From UBA1845 sp002338715 (GTDB lineage: Bacteria; Planctomycetota; Phycisphaerae; UBA1845): a stretch of 64,000 bases of DNA. The translations under genes and the position numbers were made by a program. The stretch lies in the NCBI GenBank assembly GCA_035344155.1, contig DAORAL010000004.1, forward strand, positions 128,471-192,470, in the 5' to 3' direction. The notes under the pieces were generated by a model that saw only the letters and a program-made list of their open reading frames with translations, had not been told where the DNA came from and searched no databases. This document shows positions 26,544-35,458 of this stretch, one piece after another (within the stretch, counting starts at the first letter, position 1; each line of letters starts with the position of its first letter).

Positions 26544-27629
26544 GTGCAGACGCTGACGCTGGGTGATCTTTCTAAATATTTGTCCGAGCAGGGCTTGGCC
26601 AACGAGATTCGGGGGGACAGTGACCGAATCATTACGGGTTGTAATACGTTGGACGATGCCTGCGACGGGGACATCACGTTTTTGAACAACCCCAAATACC
26701 GTGAGAAGATCGCCACCACGCAGGCGTCGGCGATCATCATGCAGGACGACGACTCGCTGCAGCCGGTCATTCCGCAGATCATCTGCCCCGATCCATATCA
26801 GGCGCTGACGATTTCGATTCAAAAGATCTACGGCCAGCGCCGTCACCCCAAGTGGGGCATCCACGAAAAAGCCTGGATCGCACCCACCGCCAAAGTGGGT
26901 GAGAATTGCAACATCGCTCCGTTCGCGTACATCGGTGAAAATGTCACCATCGGTAATAACGCCAACATCTACCCGGGCACGTTCGTCGGACCGCGTGCGA
27001 CCCTTGGCGATGACGTGACGTTGTATGCGAATGTAACCGTGTACGACGATTGCCGATTGGGCAACCGGGTGACGCTCCATTCGGGCACGGTGATTGGTCA
27101 GGACGGACTGGGATACGCGCCGGCTGGCGATACCTGGATGAAGATTCCGCAGGTCGGTAACGTCGAAGTGCAGGACGATGTCGAGATGGGAGCCAACTGT
27201 GCGATCGATCGCGCCACGATGGGCACAACGCTGATCGGACACGGCTCCAAACTCAGCGACCTCATCGCCATCGGACACGGCTGCAAGATCGGCGACAACT
27301 GCATGATCGTCGCGCAAGCCGGTCTCGCGGGTACGGTCACGGTTGGCAAGAATGTTATCATCGCGGGGCAGGCCGGCATCGTCGGGCATATTTCGATCGG
27401 CGACAAAGCCAAGGTCTACGCACAATCGGGCGTCGGCAGTTCGGTCAAAGACGGTGAAAGCGTGCTCGGTACACCCGCGACGGAAGTGCGTGATGCACGC
27501 CGCCAGTTTGTGGCGATGCAAAAGCTGCCGGCGATGCGGACGCGACTTCGCGAGATGGAGTCGGAACTGGCGGAGTTGCGGGCGATCGTGAATCGACTGA
27601 CGGGTGCGGCGGACGAGAGTCGTTCATGA
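26544..27629 (+). CDS. lpxD: UDP-3-O-acylglucosamine N-acyltransferase (lipid A synthesis)
   Basis: The product is left-handed-beta-helix rich, with many hexapeptide repeats (IAPTAKVGENCNIAPFAYIGENVTIGNN). The signature N-domain ends in DITFLNNPKY and the catalytic histidine lies in DLIAIGHGCKIGDN. LpxD adds the second fatty acyl chain to UDP-3-O-acyl-glucosamine. I favour the GTG at 26544 (VQTLTLGDLSKYL, 361 residues); a TTG at 26523 would add seven residues. A TTGACA box lies at 26477-26482 but its -10 is poor. The C-terminus ends in a coiled-coil-like helix (RTRLREMESELAELRAIVNRL), longer than usual. Its last base pairs overlap lpxI. Confidence 0.92.
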   Translation: MQTLTLGDLSKYLSEQGLANEIRGDSDRIITGCNTLDDACDGDITFLNNPKYREKIATTQASAIIMQDDDSLQPVIPQIICPDPYQALTISIQKIYGQRRHPKWGIHEKAWIAPTAKVGENCNIAPFAYIGENVTIGNNANIYPGTFVGPRATLGDDVTLYANVTVYDDCRLGNRVTLHSGTVIGQDGLGYAPAGDTWMKIPQVGNVEVQDDVEMGANCAIDRATMGTTLIGHGSKLSDLIAIGHGCKIGDNCMIVAQAGLAGTVTVGKNVIIAGQAGIVGHISIGDKAKVYAQSGVGSSVKDGESVLGTPATEVRDARRQFVAMQKLPAMRTRLREMESELAELRAIVNRLTGAADESRS

Positions 27630-28537
27630 GTGCGATGCCTCAACCTCGCTCTCAAACGAACGGCAGCCGATCAATGGTGACAGCCCCACTTCGCGAAAAC
27701 AATGTTCTGGGCCTGATGGCCGGTGGTGGGGCGATGCCCCGCATGGTCGTTGAAAACGCCAGGAAAGCCGGTCAACAAGTGGTGGTGTTGGGGCTTCGAG
27801 GGTTCGCCGATCCGGAACTGGCCAGCATCGCAGACAAGTTTTATTGGTGTGGCGTGGGCAGGATGGGACGGGCGATTCGGCTCTTCCTGCGTGAAGGCGC
27901 CTACCGGATGATATTGGCCGGCTCGGTTAAAAAGTCGGATATGTACGGGCGCTTTCGACTCTTTCGATTGCTGCCTGATCTGACCACGATGCGATTCTGG
28001 TTCTTTCACCTTCCCGACAAACGTACGGATTCGATCCTCGGTAAACTCGCAGAAATGTTGGAAGCACGCGGCATCCTGATGGAAAACTGCGTGAAGTATC
28101 TTATGGATTCAATGGCAAAAGAAGGCGTGTTGACCAGAAGCCAACCCTCGGCGTCGCAGATGCGCGATATCGAATTTGGTTGGCCTGTGGCCAAAGAGAT
28201 GGGGCGTCTTGATATCGGTCAATCCATCGCGGTGAAAGAACAGGACGTCATCGCGGTTGAAGCAATCGAAGGGACCGACCGCATGATCGTACGCGCCGGC
28301 GAGCTCTGCCGGGCGGGTGGCTGGACTCTGATCAAGGTGTCCAAACCGAATCAGGACATGCGCTTCGACGTGCCCACGGTCGGTCCGGACACCATTGAAA
28401 ACCTCAAGAAGCATGGGGCCAAGGCACTCGTCATCGAAGCCGACAAAACCTTTGTCGTCGATTACGAAGCGATGGTCGAACGTGCGGAGAAGTATGGCAT
28501 CGTGGTCGTCGCCCACCGCAATGACGATTGCGAATAG
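27626..28537 (+). CDS. lpxI: UDP-2,3-diacylglucosamine diphosphatase, LpxI type
   Basis: The 303-residue product begins at an ATG that overlaps the lpxD stop (ATGA), so the two are coupled. The N-domain carries LGLMAGGGAMPRMVVENARKAGQQVVVLGLRGFA, and the catalytic C-domain has DIGQSIAVKEQDVIAVEAIEGTD and KVSKPNQDMRFDVPTVGPDTIENL. LpxI hydrolyses UDP-2,3-diacylglucosamine to lipid X and is the alternative to LpxH. The neighbourhood supports lipid A synthesis. The first 16 residues are weak and the internal Met17 is another possible start. No other lpx genes are in the window. Confidence 0.92.
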   Translation: MSAMPQPRSQTNGSRSMVTAPLRENNVLGLMAGGGAMPRMVVENARKAGQQVVVLGLRGFADPELASIADKFYWCGVGRMGRAIRLFLREGAYRMILAGSVKKSDMYGRFRLFRLLPDLTTMRFWFFHLPDKRTDSILGKLAEMLEARGILMENCVKYLMDSMAKEGVLTRSQPSASQMRDIEFGWPVAKEMGRLDIGQSIAVKEQDVIAVEAIEGTDRMIVRAGELCRAGGWTLIKVSKPNQDMRFDVPTVGPDTIENLKKHGAKALVIEADKTFVVDYEAMVERAEKYGIVVVAHRNDDCE

Positions 28538-28550
28538 CGGCGCAAAAGCG

Positions 28551-28781
28551 CCGTCATTCCCGCGAAAGCGGGAATCCAGGGGAAAAGCAAAGTCCAACTT
28601 GGCCGGTACTGCCGCACGTACTTCGGCGATTCGATGAGCAAGACGCTACGCTTAGGTTACGTTCGCAATATCACCCTCCCTTATTTTCGCCGCAATTGTG
28701 ATTCCTGCGCTTCTTGGGGTTACCTTTTCACCAGGATTGGATTTGCTCAGTTCTGGATTCCCGCCTGCGCGGGAATGACGG
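28551..28781. repeat. 231-bp segment bounded by inverted dRS3-like hairpins
   Basis: One end (28551-28579) is CCGTC plus ATTCCCGCGAAAGCGGGAAT plus CCAG. The other end (28753-28781) is the inverted counterpart CTGG plus ATTCCCGCCTGCGCGGGAAT plus GACGG. Each end is itself a hairpin. The interior has no convincing gene. A single end is found again at 53060-53088. The region lies between the converging lpxI and mechanosensitive channel genes and could be a non-autonomous element. Confidence 0.65.
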
Positions 28782-28826
28782 TATTGGTAGGTCTGAACTT
28801 AAAGCGTTCCAGGTGATAAACGCGTT

Positions 28827-30314
28827 TCAGGTGATATCGGTCAGGCGAAAGAACGTGCTGATGCGCGAGCGAATGTCAGCCGCCAGTGTGCGTTGCCGCG
28901 CGTTGGTGTCTTTCAGCGAAGCGGTCTGACTTTCGATTTCGGCTTTGCGTCGCGCGAGGGCAACGCTGAGCTGCTTGGCGATTTCCGGGCGTGATGTGAG
29001 AATCGGCGCCAGCATTTCGCTGCTGATTTCGTAGACGATCGTACGGGTGACAGCCGACACCGTCGCCGATCGTGCCTCACCGGTTAAGAGCGACATTTCG
29101 CCGAAGAATTGTCGCGGAAGCAGTTGCGCGACCTTTCGCGATCGGCCATTCTCCTCAACGGAAACCCGCAAGAGTCCCTGGTCGATGACAAAAAGCGACG
29201 AACCCGTGTCGCCTTGGCGCACGATGGATTCGCCGGCTGAATAAGTCTGGCGCGTCGCGTGGGGTGCGAGTTCGGCCAGCTCATCTTTGTTCAGCGATTT
29301 GAACAGGTCCACATCGCGAAGCAGGTTGCACAGATCTTTCGATGATGCCGGTTCGCTATGCCCATCATGTCCGCCCGCGTCAGCCGGCAGCATCCGGACT
29401 TCGATCGGGTCTTGTGCATGCCAATGCAAATCGCGCTGCGGGTAGGCGATGACGATGTCAGCCGACCTGAAGAGATGGTCGAGCATCTGGCGAACGTCGG
29501 AGCGCACGAGTCGCAGCGTCATTTCCTGGTTTGTGCGAACCCAGAAGTAGACGTCGAAAATCAGCGCGTTATCACCGAAGTCTTCGAAGACGATGATCGG
29601 TTCGGGCTTGGAAAGAACCTTGTCGTGTTCGACGACGGTTGTTTTCATGAGTTCGATGACCGTATCGACCGGCGACCCATATTGCACGCCGATGCGCACC
29701 GATGTGCGAATGTCGGTGTCGGTGAGTGTCCAGTTGATCACCGTGCGCTCGAGCATGAGGCTGTTGGGGATGAGCATTTCGATGCCGTCGGGACGTCGGA
29801 CGTGCGTCGAGCGGGCGCCGATGGAGAGCACGTGTCCGACCTTCCCTTCGACTTCGATAAGATCGCCGATCGAGACCTTGTGTTCGGCCAACAGAATCCA
29901 ACCGCTGATAAAATTGTTGACGATGTTTTGCGCACCAAAACCGATTCCGATCGCCAGCGCCCCGCCAAGAAAGGTAAACACAGTCAGGGGCACGTTTACC
30001 AATCGCAGCGCAATCAGCGTGAAAATACTGACCAGCAAGTAGAAAATGACGCGCTGAAACGCGACCGACGAAGCGCTCTGCACGCCGACCTGCGGCAGGA
30101 TGCGGCGACCGATGGTCCCGCTGAGCACGCGCGAAACCCACACGCCCACCAGCAGAAACAACACGCCGATCACCACCTTGTTGAGCGTGATGGGCTGACC
30201 GTCGACGTCGAAAATCTGGTACTGCCAAACCTGAAGGAACGCATCCCAGATGCTGAGCGGTGCTGCGGCGTTGGCCGGCTGGGGTGAGGCTTGGGCGAGT
30301 AGGGCGTTAAGCAT
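28827..30314 (-). CDS. MscS-family mechanosensitive channel with C-terminal cyclic-nucleotide-binding-type domain
   Basis: The 495-residue product has three or so transmembrane helices. The first hydrophobic helix begins near residue 46, and the pore helix region AIGIGFGAQNIVNNFISGWILLAEHKVSIGDLIEV matches MscS. The cytoplasmic beta domain follows (GKVGHVLSIGARSTHVRRPDG). From about 345 a cNMP-binding-like fold appears: LFKSLNKDELAELAPHA, GESIVRQGDTGSSLFVIDQG and the phosphate-binding-cassette-like FGEMSLLTGEARSATV. Channels of this type open under membrane tension, and ligand binding may gate them. That gating is inference. It is 60 bp downstream of the DUF819 gene on the same strand, with a TATAAT-like box between them. 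Confidence 0.93.
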   Translation of the reverse strand: MLNALLAQASPQPANAAAPLSIWDAFLQVWQYQIFDVDGQPITLNKVVIGVLFLLVGVWVSRVLSGTIGRRILPQVGVQSASSVAFQRVIFYLLVSIFTLIALRLVNVPLTVFTFLGGALAIGIGFGAQNIVNNFISGWILLAEHKVSIGDLIEVEGKVGHVLSIGARSTHVRRPDGIEMLIPNSLMLERTVINWTLTDTDIRTSVRIGVQYGSPVDTVIELMKTTVVEHDKVLSKPEPIIVFEDFGDNALIFDVYFWVRTNQEMTLRLVRSDVRQMLDHLFRSADIVIAYPQRDLHWHAQDPIEVRMLPADAGGHDGHSEPASSKDLCNLLRDVDLFKSLNKDELAELAPHATRQTYSAGESIVRQGDTGSSLFVIDQGLLRVSVEENGRSRKVAQLLPRQFFGEMSLLTGEARSATVSAVTRTIVYEISSEMLAPILTSRPEIAKQLSVALARRKAEIESQTASLKDTNARQRTLAADIRSRISTFFRLTDIT

Positions 30315-30374
30315 GATTGGATCGGTAACCGTCTATGGTTCGATGAAACATCGCGAATGCAGAGTCGGTCGACA

Positions 30375-31658
30375 TTATACCGATTCCACGCCGGCGACCA
30401 TCATCAATAACTTCATGCATAGCAAACCGGCGTACGTACCCAGGACATACCCCGCGATGGCAAGCAATGCGCCCACCGGTGCAAGTGAGGGATGAAACGC
30501 CGCCGCCACCACCGGAGCGCTGGCCGCACCGCCGATGTTGGCCTGCGAACCGACAGCCGCAAAGAAGATGGGGGCTCGAATCAATCGACCGACGCCAAGT
30601 AGCACGATGATGTGCACGCAAATCCAAATCGCTGCAACGCAAATCAATGGCAGGTTCTCTGCGATTTTGTCAAAGCTGGCGTGGGCGCCGATGCAGGCGA
30701 CAAGCAGGTAGATCATGACCGAGCCGATCTTCGACGCTCCGACGCCTTCGAGGTTCCTTGCTTTGGTGAACGATAGCACCAAACCGATCGTCGTGGCGAA
30801 GACGTACTTCCATGTTCCTGCGGTGAGGACATCCCTGATAAACGCCCATTGGGCGCTACTCTCCAGCAGACCGTCGAGGAATATTCCGGCTTGGTAACTG
30901 AAGTAAGATCCGCCGAAACCAAGTGCGAGAATGACCATGTAGTCGGCCATCGTGGGGATGCGATTGGTGCGCGCCTGAAACTCCTCCATGCGTCGCTTCA
31001 AGTCGTCGATCGCGGTCGTGTCAGCTCCGACGAATCGATCGATCGCTTCCTGCTTACCGGCTAGGAACAGCAGGACAGCCATCCAGATATTGGCGACGAG
31101 AACATCGGGTATCACCATCAGCGCGAGCATTTCGTCGGTGACGTTTGCGGCTTTCCCGATGGCGACAAAGTTCGCCCCGCCGCCGATCCAACTGCCCGAA
31201 AGCGCCGCGAGCCCGCGCCACGATTCCGGATCAAGCGAACCATCCGCAAGCAATCGACTGCAAATCCAAAGTGCGATCGGACCACCGATCACAATGCCGG
31301 TTGTGCCAGCCAGCAGCATGACAACGGCTTTCCACCCAAGGCGCATGATGCCCGGCAGGTCGAGCGCGACGATCAGCAGCAGCAGACTGGCCGGCAACAC
31401 GTGCCCTTTGACGAAATCGTAAAGCGCTGATTGGTGCGGAATAATGTGAAACGTGCTCAGCAGGGTGGGGACGAAATAGCAGAACACGAGAACCGGAATG
31501 ACTTTGAACACCTTGCCAAGTCGCGGATGGGCGTTGATCGCAAAGAGCAATGCCAAAACGGCCAGCAGAACCGCTAGCACACCGGCCGGGTCATCAATTT
31601 GAACAGGCGCCGTTTCAGTTTCACTGGCCAGTAACAACGTTGCCGCAAAGCTATCCAT
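30375..31658 (-). CDS. DUF819 family membrane protein
   Basis: The 427-residue product has about 11 hydrophobic segments. Family features include ALSGSWIGGGANFVAIGKAANVTDEML, VIPDVLVANIWMAVLLF and the C-terminal FFAAVGSQANIGGAASAPVVAAAFHPSLAPVGALLAIAGYVLGTYAG. DUF819 proteins are membrane permease-like proteins of unproven substrate. The start at 31658 follows AGAGGC on the minus strand. It is transcribed towards the mechanosensitive channel gene and may share its transcript, which would link both to osmotic or solute balance. Confidence 0.87.
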   Translation of the reverse strand: MDSFAATLLLASETETAPVQIDDPAGVLAVLLAVLALLFAINAHPRLGKVFKVIPVLVFCYFVPTLLSTFHIIPHQSALYDFVKGHVLPASLLLLIVALDLPGIMRLGWKAVVMLLAGTTGIVIGGPIALWICSRLLADGSLDPESWRGLAALSGSWIGGGANFVAIGKAANVTDEMLALMVIPDVLVANIWMAVLLFLAGKQEAIDRFVGADTTAIDDLKRRMEEFQARTNRIPTMADYMVILALGFGGSYFSYQAGIFLDGLLESSAQWAFIRDVLTAGTWKYVFATTIGLVLSFTKARNLEGVGASKIGSVMIYLLVACIGAHASFDKIAENLPLICVAAIWICVHIIVLLGVGRLIRAPIFFAAVGSQANIGGAASAPVVAAAFHPSLAPVGALLAIAGYVLGTYAGLLCMKLLMMVAGVESV

Positions 31659-31775
31659 CCCGAAGCCTCTTTAGATCTGTTGATGGTTTTCATGCCGACG
31701 GTTGACCGTGTCGGTTGAGTGGGATTATGCCGCAGGATGACGCGTTCGTCGAGCGAATGGAATTGCGACAGACAC

Positions 31776-31850
31776 GTGCCACTGCTCTGTGAGCAGTGAG
31801 GGGAGGCTGTCGATAGAAAACGGCAAACACTGCTCACAGAGCAGTGGCAC
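31776..31850. repeat. Inverted pair of CACTGCTC hairpins
   Basis: GTGC plus CACTGCTC-TGT-GAGCAGTG (31776-31798) is followed after 29 bases by its inverted counterpart CACTGCTC-ACA-GAGCAGTG plus GCAC (31828-31850). A third single copy is at 42234-42256. The pair is a BIME-like arrangement between DUF819 and the thioredoxin-like gene. Confidence 0.75.
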
Positions 31851-31856
31851 AGTTGA

Positions 31857-32942
31857 TTACTTCGCTTGTTCGATCAGCAATTCCATTTCCTGCCAATATC
31901 CCGGCAGGGCGTCGGCGTTTCGCTTCGGCTGAATTTTGGCGAACAGGTCCGGATTCTTCGCGTGGATCGCTGCAATCTTCTTGCTCAGCGCCAACTGGCT
32001 CGGCGAGAGGAGGGTATCGGGTGATTGACCGTCTGCGATCATCGCATTGACCCTCGTCGCCTGCAATTGCGTCAGTGGAAGGTAATGGTATTCGGGTTTC
32101 TGGAACAGGTGATATTGCTGCTGCGTCGATGTGTCTACCGCAGTGTCACTCCGCGTCACCATATCACCAACGATATCCCTGGCGATTTTGACCTGTGCAT
32201 CGGTCCGTGCGAAGACGCGGTGGGCGCAGTCCTGCTTCTTGGCCTGTCTGACGAGTGCCGCGTATTCGAGCACGGTTGAATCGAAATCGACCTCGACAAC
32301 CTCCAAGCCGTCAAGCATCCCGATTCGAGTTGCGACGACACCATCGAGCTTGCCAAGCTTCTGCTCGCCTTCCCAGTAGCAGTGCATCGCGAAGGTGGCG
32401 GTCTCCAACTTTCCGGGGTTGTATTCGGTTTCGACCAGCGCGAGATACGGCGGCACATTCTGCTTCGTCGCTCGAAGTGCGGCTGCCATCGATCGAAGCA
32501 ATCCGCCAGTCGAATAGTCGTCCGCATGACGCGTCATCAAATCCTTACCGCTGCTGTCGACGAAGCGTACCACCGGATTATTCCACGTGGGCTCCTTGTA
32601 CTTCTTGAGAATCGCTTCTTCCGCGCCCGGAACGTTGTTGTACACGACGGCTGTCTCGAAGAGGGCGGCAGCGTCGACGACGATCGGATGACTCAGCGGC
32701 CCCGTACCAAATTGCTTGCACGTTCCACAACCGGGCACCTCATCGAACAACAGCATGACCGGTTTGCCCGAAGTTTTGGAAGCAGCCAGCGCTTTCGGAA
32801 GATTCCGCACCCACGGGATTCGCCCTAACTCGATCGGCGTGGCAACATTCGGCGACGTTGAATCCGCCCGCGCGATTGGCAGCATCGCGGTTGCGGTCAG
32901 GACAAGCACAAACAGGTTGATGCCGACGTGTTTCATTCCCAT
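31857..32942 (-). CDS. Exported thioredoxin-like protein with an MsrA-like domain
   Basis: The 361-residue product has a signal peptide (NLFVLVLTATAMLPIARADS). The first domain has LLFDEVPGCGTCKQFG, a CxxC redox motif on a thioredoxin fold, preceded by WVRNLPKALAASKTSGKP. The second part is reminiscent of methionine sulfoxide reductase A: ATFAMHCYWEGEQKLGKLDGVVATRIG, VVEVDFDSTVLEYAALV and DCAHRVFAR. The usual MsrA GCFWG has become HCYWEG. The VPG-Cys motif recalls, from memory, the VPGUxxT (seleno)thioredoxin group; here the residue is Cys (TGC). A periplasmic disulfide/sulfoxide role is inferred. The C-terminal 120 residues match nothing I know. Confidence 0.78.
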   Translation of the reverse strand: MGMKHVGINLFVLVLTATAMLPIARADSTSPNVATPIELGRIPWVRNLPKALAASKTSGKPVMLLFDEVPGCGTCKQFGTGPLSHPIVVDAAALFETAVVYNNVPGAEEAILKKYKEPTWNNPVVRFVDSSGKDLMTRHADDYSTGGLLRSMAAALRATKQNVPPYLALVETEYNPGKLETATFAMHCYWEGEQKLGKLDGVVATRIGMLDGLEVVEVDFDSTVLEYAALVRQAKKQDCAHRVFARTDAQVKIARDIVGDMVTRSDTAVDTSTQQQYHLFQKPEYHYLPLTQLQATRVNAMIADGQSPDTLLSPSQLALSKKIAAIHAKNPDLFAKIQPKRNADALPGYWQEMELLIEQAK

Positions 32943-33228
32943 GGTCAGGTTCCATAATTGGCGGCTATAGATTCATCACCGCCTGATTCGCCCGGAGCAC
33001 CGAAACGCATCCATTTGTTGCGTGTGGGCAGTGCACATCATAGGCGGCTGCCCGAAATGCGCCCACCGCCAAGTCGCAAGTCACAGAAACCGCAGTCGAA
33101 ATCGGTTCAAATGCCCAATTGAAGCCAGCGGCTGGTGGGACTAAACTTGCATCGAACTTGATTGCACAATTTCGCCCATCAACCAGCAAGGATGCGAATT
33201 CTCGATGGCGTTTATTCCCAGAGGTACC

Positions 33229-34971
33229 ATGTCGACATCGCGCAAGCAGTGGATCATCAAGCCGCCTTGGCCGGATTGCCAACAAGCGGCGAAGGATTGG
33301 CGCGTGCCCGAAATCGTCGCACAGGTGTTGTTCAACCGCGACGTCAGTTCGGCTGACTCCGCCCGATCGTTCATGGACCCGCACTTGCAGGATCTGCATC
33401 CGCCGGAAATGCTTCACGGCGCGGTCGAAGCTGCGGGGCACCTAGCCGCAGCAGTCCGCGACGGCAAACGCATCGTGCTGTACGGCGATTACGATGTCGA
33501 CGGTGTGACCGGTGTGGCCATCCTCTGGCACGCGCTGAAGATCGCCGACGCCAACGTTTCGTTCTACGTCCCTCACCGCATCGAGGAAGGTTACGGTTTA
33601 AACAAGACCGCAATCCAAAGCCTCTCCGATGAGGGGGCTGACCTGATCGTTTCGATCGATTGCGGGATCGGGTCAATCGAAGAATGCGCGCTCGCCCGTT
33701 CGCTGGGTACGTCGCTGATCGTCACCGACCACCACGAAATGAAATCGGAATTGCCGCCCGCGACGGTGCTGGTGCATCCGGGATTGGGCGGAATCTATCC
33801 GAACCGCCATCTGTGCGGCGCCGGCGTGGCGTTCAAACTGGCGTGGGCATTTGCCCGCGAGATGAGCGGATCGGAAAAGGTCACACCGGAATATCGCGAG
33901 TATCTAAAGCATGCACTCGCGCTGGCTGCCATGGGAACAATCGCCGACGTGGTGCCGCTGGTTGGCGAGAATCGCATCATCAGCCGCTGCGGTTTGGCGC
34001 GGTTGGCTGAGTCGCCCTGGCCCGGGGTTCGTGCGCTGCTTGAAGTCTCGGGAATCTCCGAGGGCGATACGATTGATGGGACATCCGTCGGTTTTCAGAT
34101 CGGTCCAAGGCTCAATGCAGCCGGTCGCATGGGCCACGCCCGTTTGGCGATTGAACTCTTGACCCGTGCGGACGAGAACCGCGCCCGCGAAATCGCGATG
34201 TATCTCGACGATCACAACCGCGCCCGTCAGACCAAGCAGCGGCGACACGTGAAAGAGGCGTGCGAACAGGTCGAGCGTTTGGGCATGGACGGCGACACGC
34301 ATCGCGGGATTGTGCTCGCGAGCGATCAGTGGCATCCGGGCATTGTCGGGGTGGTGGCGTCGCGGATTGTCGATCAATATCGCAAACCGACCGTCTTGAT
34401 CGCGCTGGAAAACGGCGAAGGACAGGGGTCGGCCCGCAGTGTGCCGTACTTTTCGATGCACGAGGCGCTCGAGGCGTGTAGCCAGCATTTGATCAGCCAC
34501 GGTGGGCACGAGATGGCGGCAGGTTTGCGTATTGAGTCGGACAAGGTTGATGCGTTTACCGAAGCGTTCATGCAGCACGCCAACAACACGCTGTCGGGCG
34601 CGTCGCACCTGCCGAAACTTCGCATTGATGCGGAAGTACCGCTAAGCAGTCTCGACGATCGGACGGTGATGGCCATCCGCAACCTCGGCCCGTTTGGCGA
34701 AGGGCACCCCAAACCGCTCTTCGCAACCGATTGGCTGGAACTCGCCCAGGAACCGCGCTGCGTCGGCAAGAATCAGGATCACCTGCAGGTCGTGCTGTCG
34801 GGCGGCAACAGCGTCATCAAAGGCATCGCCTTCGGCGCCGGCGAGCTAGCCGAGGAATTGAAAGAACACCGCCAATGCAAAGTGGCCTTCGAACCGATCA
34901 TCAACGAATTCAGAGGCCGCCGCTCAGTCGAAATGCAAATCGTCGACTTCAAATTTCCGGGTGATGAGTAG
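33229..34971 (+). CDS. recJ: Single-stranded-DNA-specific exonuclease
   Basis: The product has 580 residues from the ATG at 33229 (GAGG just upstream); an ATG at 33205 would add eight. The DHH catalytic domain is complete: LYGDYDVDGVTG, SIDCGIGS and VTDHHE. The DHHA1 domain has GGHEMAAG, and the C-terminal OB-fold segment ends in EMQIVDFKFP. RecJ degrades single-stranded DNA 5' to 3' in recombination and mismatch repair. Its length is typical. It is divergent from the thioredoxin-like gene across 286 bp without other features. Confidence 0.96.
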   Translation: MSTSRKQWIIKPPWPDCQQAAKDWRVPEIVAQVLFNRDVSSADSARSFMDPHLQDLHPPEMLHGAVEAAGHLAAAVRDGKRIVLYGDYDVDGVTGVAILWHALKIADANVSFYVPHRIEEGYGLNKTAIQSLSDEGADLIVSIDCGIGSIEECALARSLGTSLIVTDHHEMKSELPPATVLVHPGLGGIYPNRHLCGAGVAFKLAWAFAREMSGSEKVTPEYREYLKHALALAAMGTIADVVPLVGENRIISRCGLARLAESPWPGVRALLEVSGISEGDTIDGTSVGFQIGPRLNAAGRMGHARLAIELLTRADENRAREIAMYLDDHNRARQTKQRRHVKEACEQVERLGMDGDTHRGIVLASDQWHPGIVGVVASRIVDQYRKPTVLIALENGEGQGSARSVPYFSMHEALEACSQHLISHGGHEMAAGLRIESDKVDAFTEAFMQHANNTLSGASHLPKLRIDAEVPLSSLDDRTVMAIRNLGPFGEGHPKPLFATDWLELAQEPRCVGKNQDHLQVVLSGGNSVIKGIAFGAGELAEELKEHRQCKVAFEPIINEFRGRRSVEMQIVDFKFPGDE

Positions 34972-35005
34972 AATCGAATCGACCATGCAGGAAGGTCGGC
35001 GGAAT

Positions 35006-35458
35006 TCAGAGTAAGTGTGTTGTTTCGACGCCACCCCATTTGCGCTCAAGAAACTCTGCGACAAGGCGACGGTGACAATGATGTGGTTTGTGCTCGCTGC
35101 ATAGCAGGCAGCCGTTGGACAAAATGTTGCGAGGAATGGTCTTGTCGATTCGGCGTGCTTCCATCAGCGACAGGAACTCCTCCTCGTATACGTCCCAAGA
35201 TCCGTTGTGTTTCTTGAATGCATCCAAAATGTCTTGTGTAGGGGCGAGTTCTGGAATGTGAACATATTCAATCCCGGCAATTTCACGCAAGAAATAAATC
35301 AGATCGTCTCTTTTCGAGAAACCCGCAAGTTGTGACGTATTGTTCAAACGCACATCCACGATTCGTTGAACGCCGGACTCCCGGATCATTGCGAAGAAAT
35401 CTTCAGCAGTCTTCTTTGTGAAGCCGATCGTATAGATTTTTGTCGATTCCTTGATCAT
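35006..35458 (-). CDS. DUF488 family protein, first copy
   Basis: The 150-residue product carries DUF488 features: IYTIGFTKKTAEDFF at the start, VQRIVDVRLNNTS, GIEYVHIPELAPT and the terminal cysteine motif LLCSEHKPHHCHRRLVAEFL. The family folds as a rhodanese-like or TOPRIM-like alpha/beta domain of unknown biochemical role, with the C-x6-C-H-R block as its presumed active site. It is the last gene of a three-gene overlapping set: its ATG overlaps the stop of the next DUF488 gene (ATGA). It shares the same layout with its neighbour but low overall identity, so they diverged long ago. Confidence 0.88.
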   Translation of the reverse strand: MIKESTKIYTIGFTKKTAEDFFAMIRESGVQRIVDVRLNNTSQLAGFSKRDDLIYFLREIAGIEYVHIPELAPTQDILDAFKKHNGSWDVYEEEFLSLMEARRIDKTIPRNILSNGCLLCSEHKPHHCHRRLVAEFLERKWGGVETTHLL

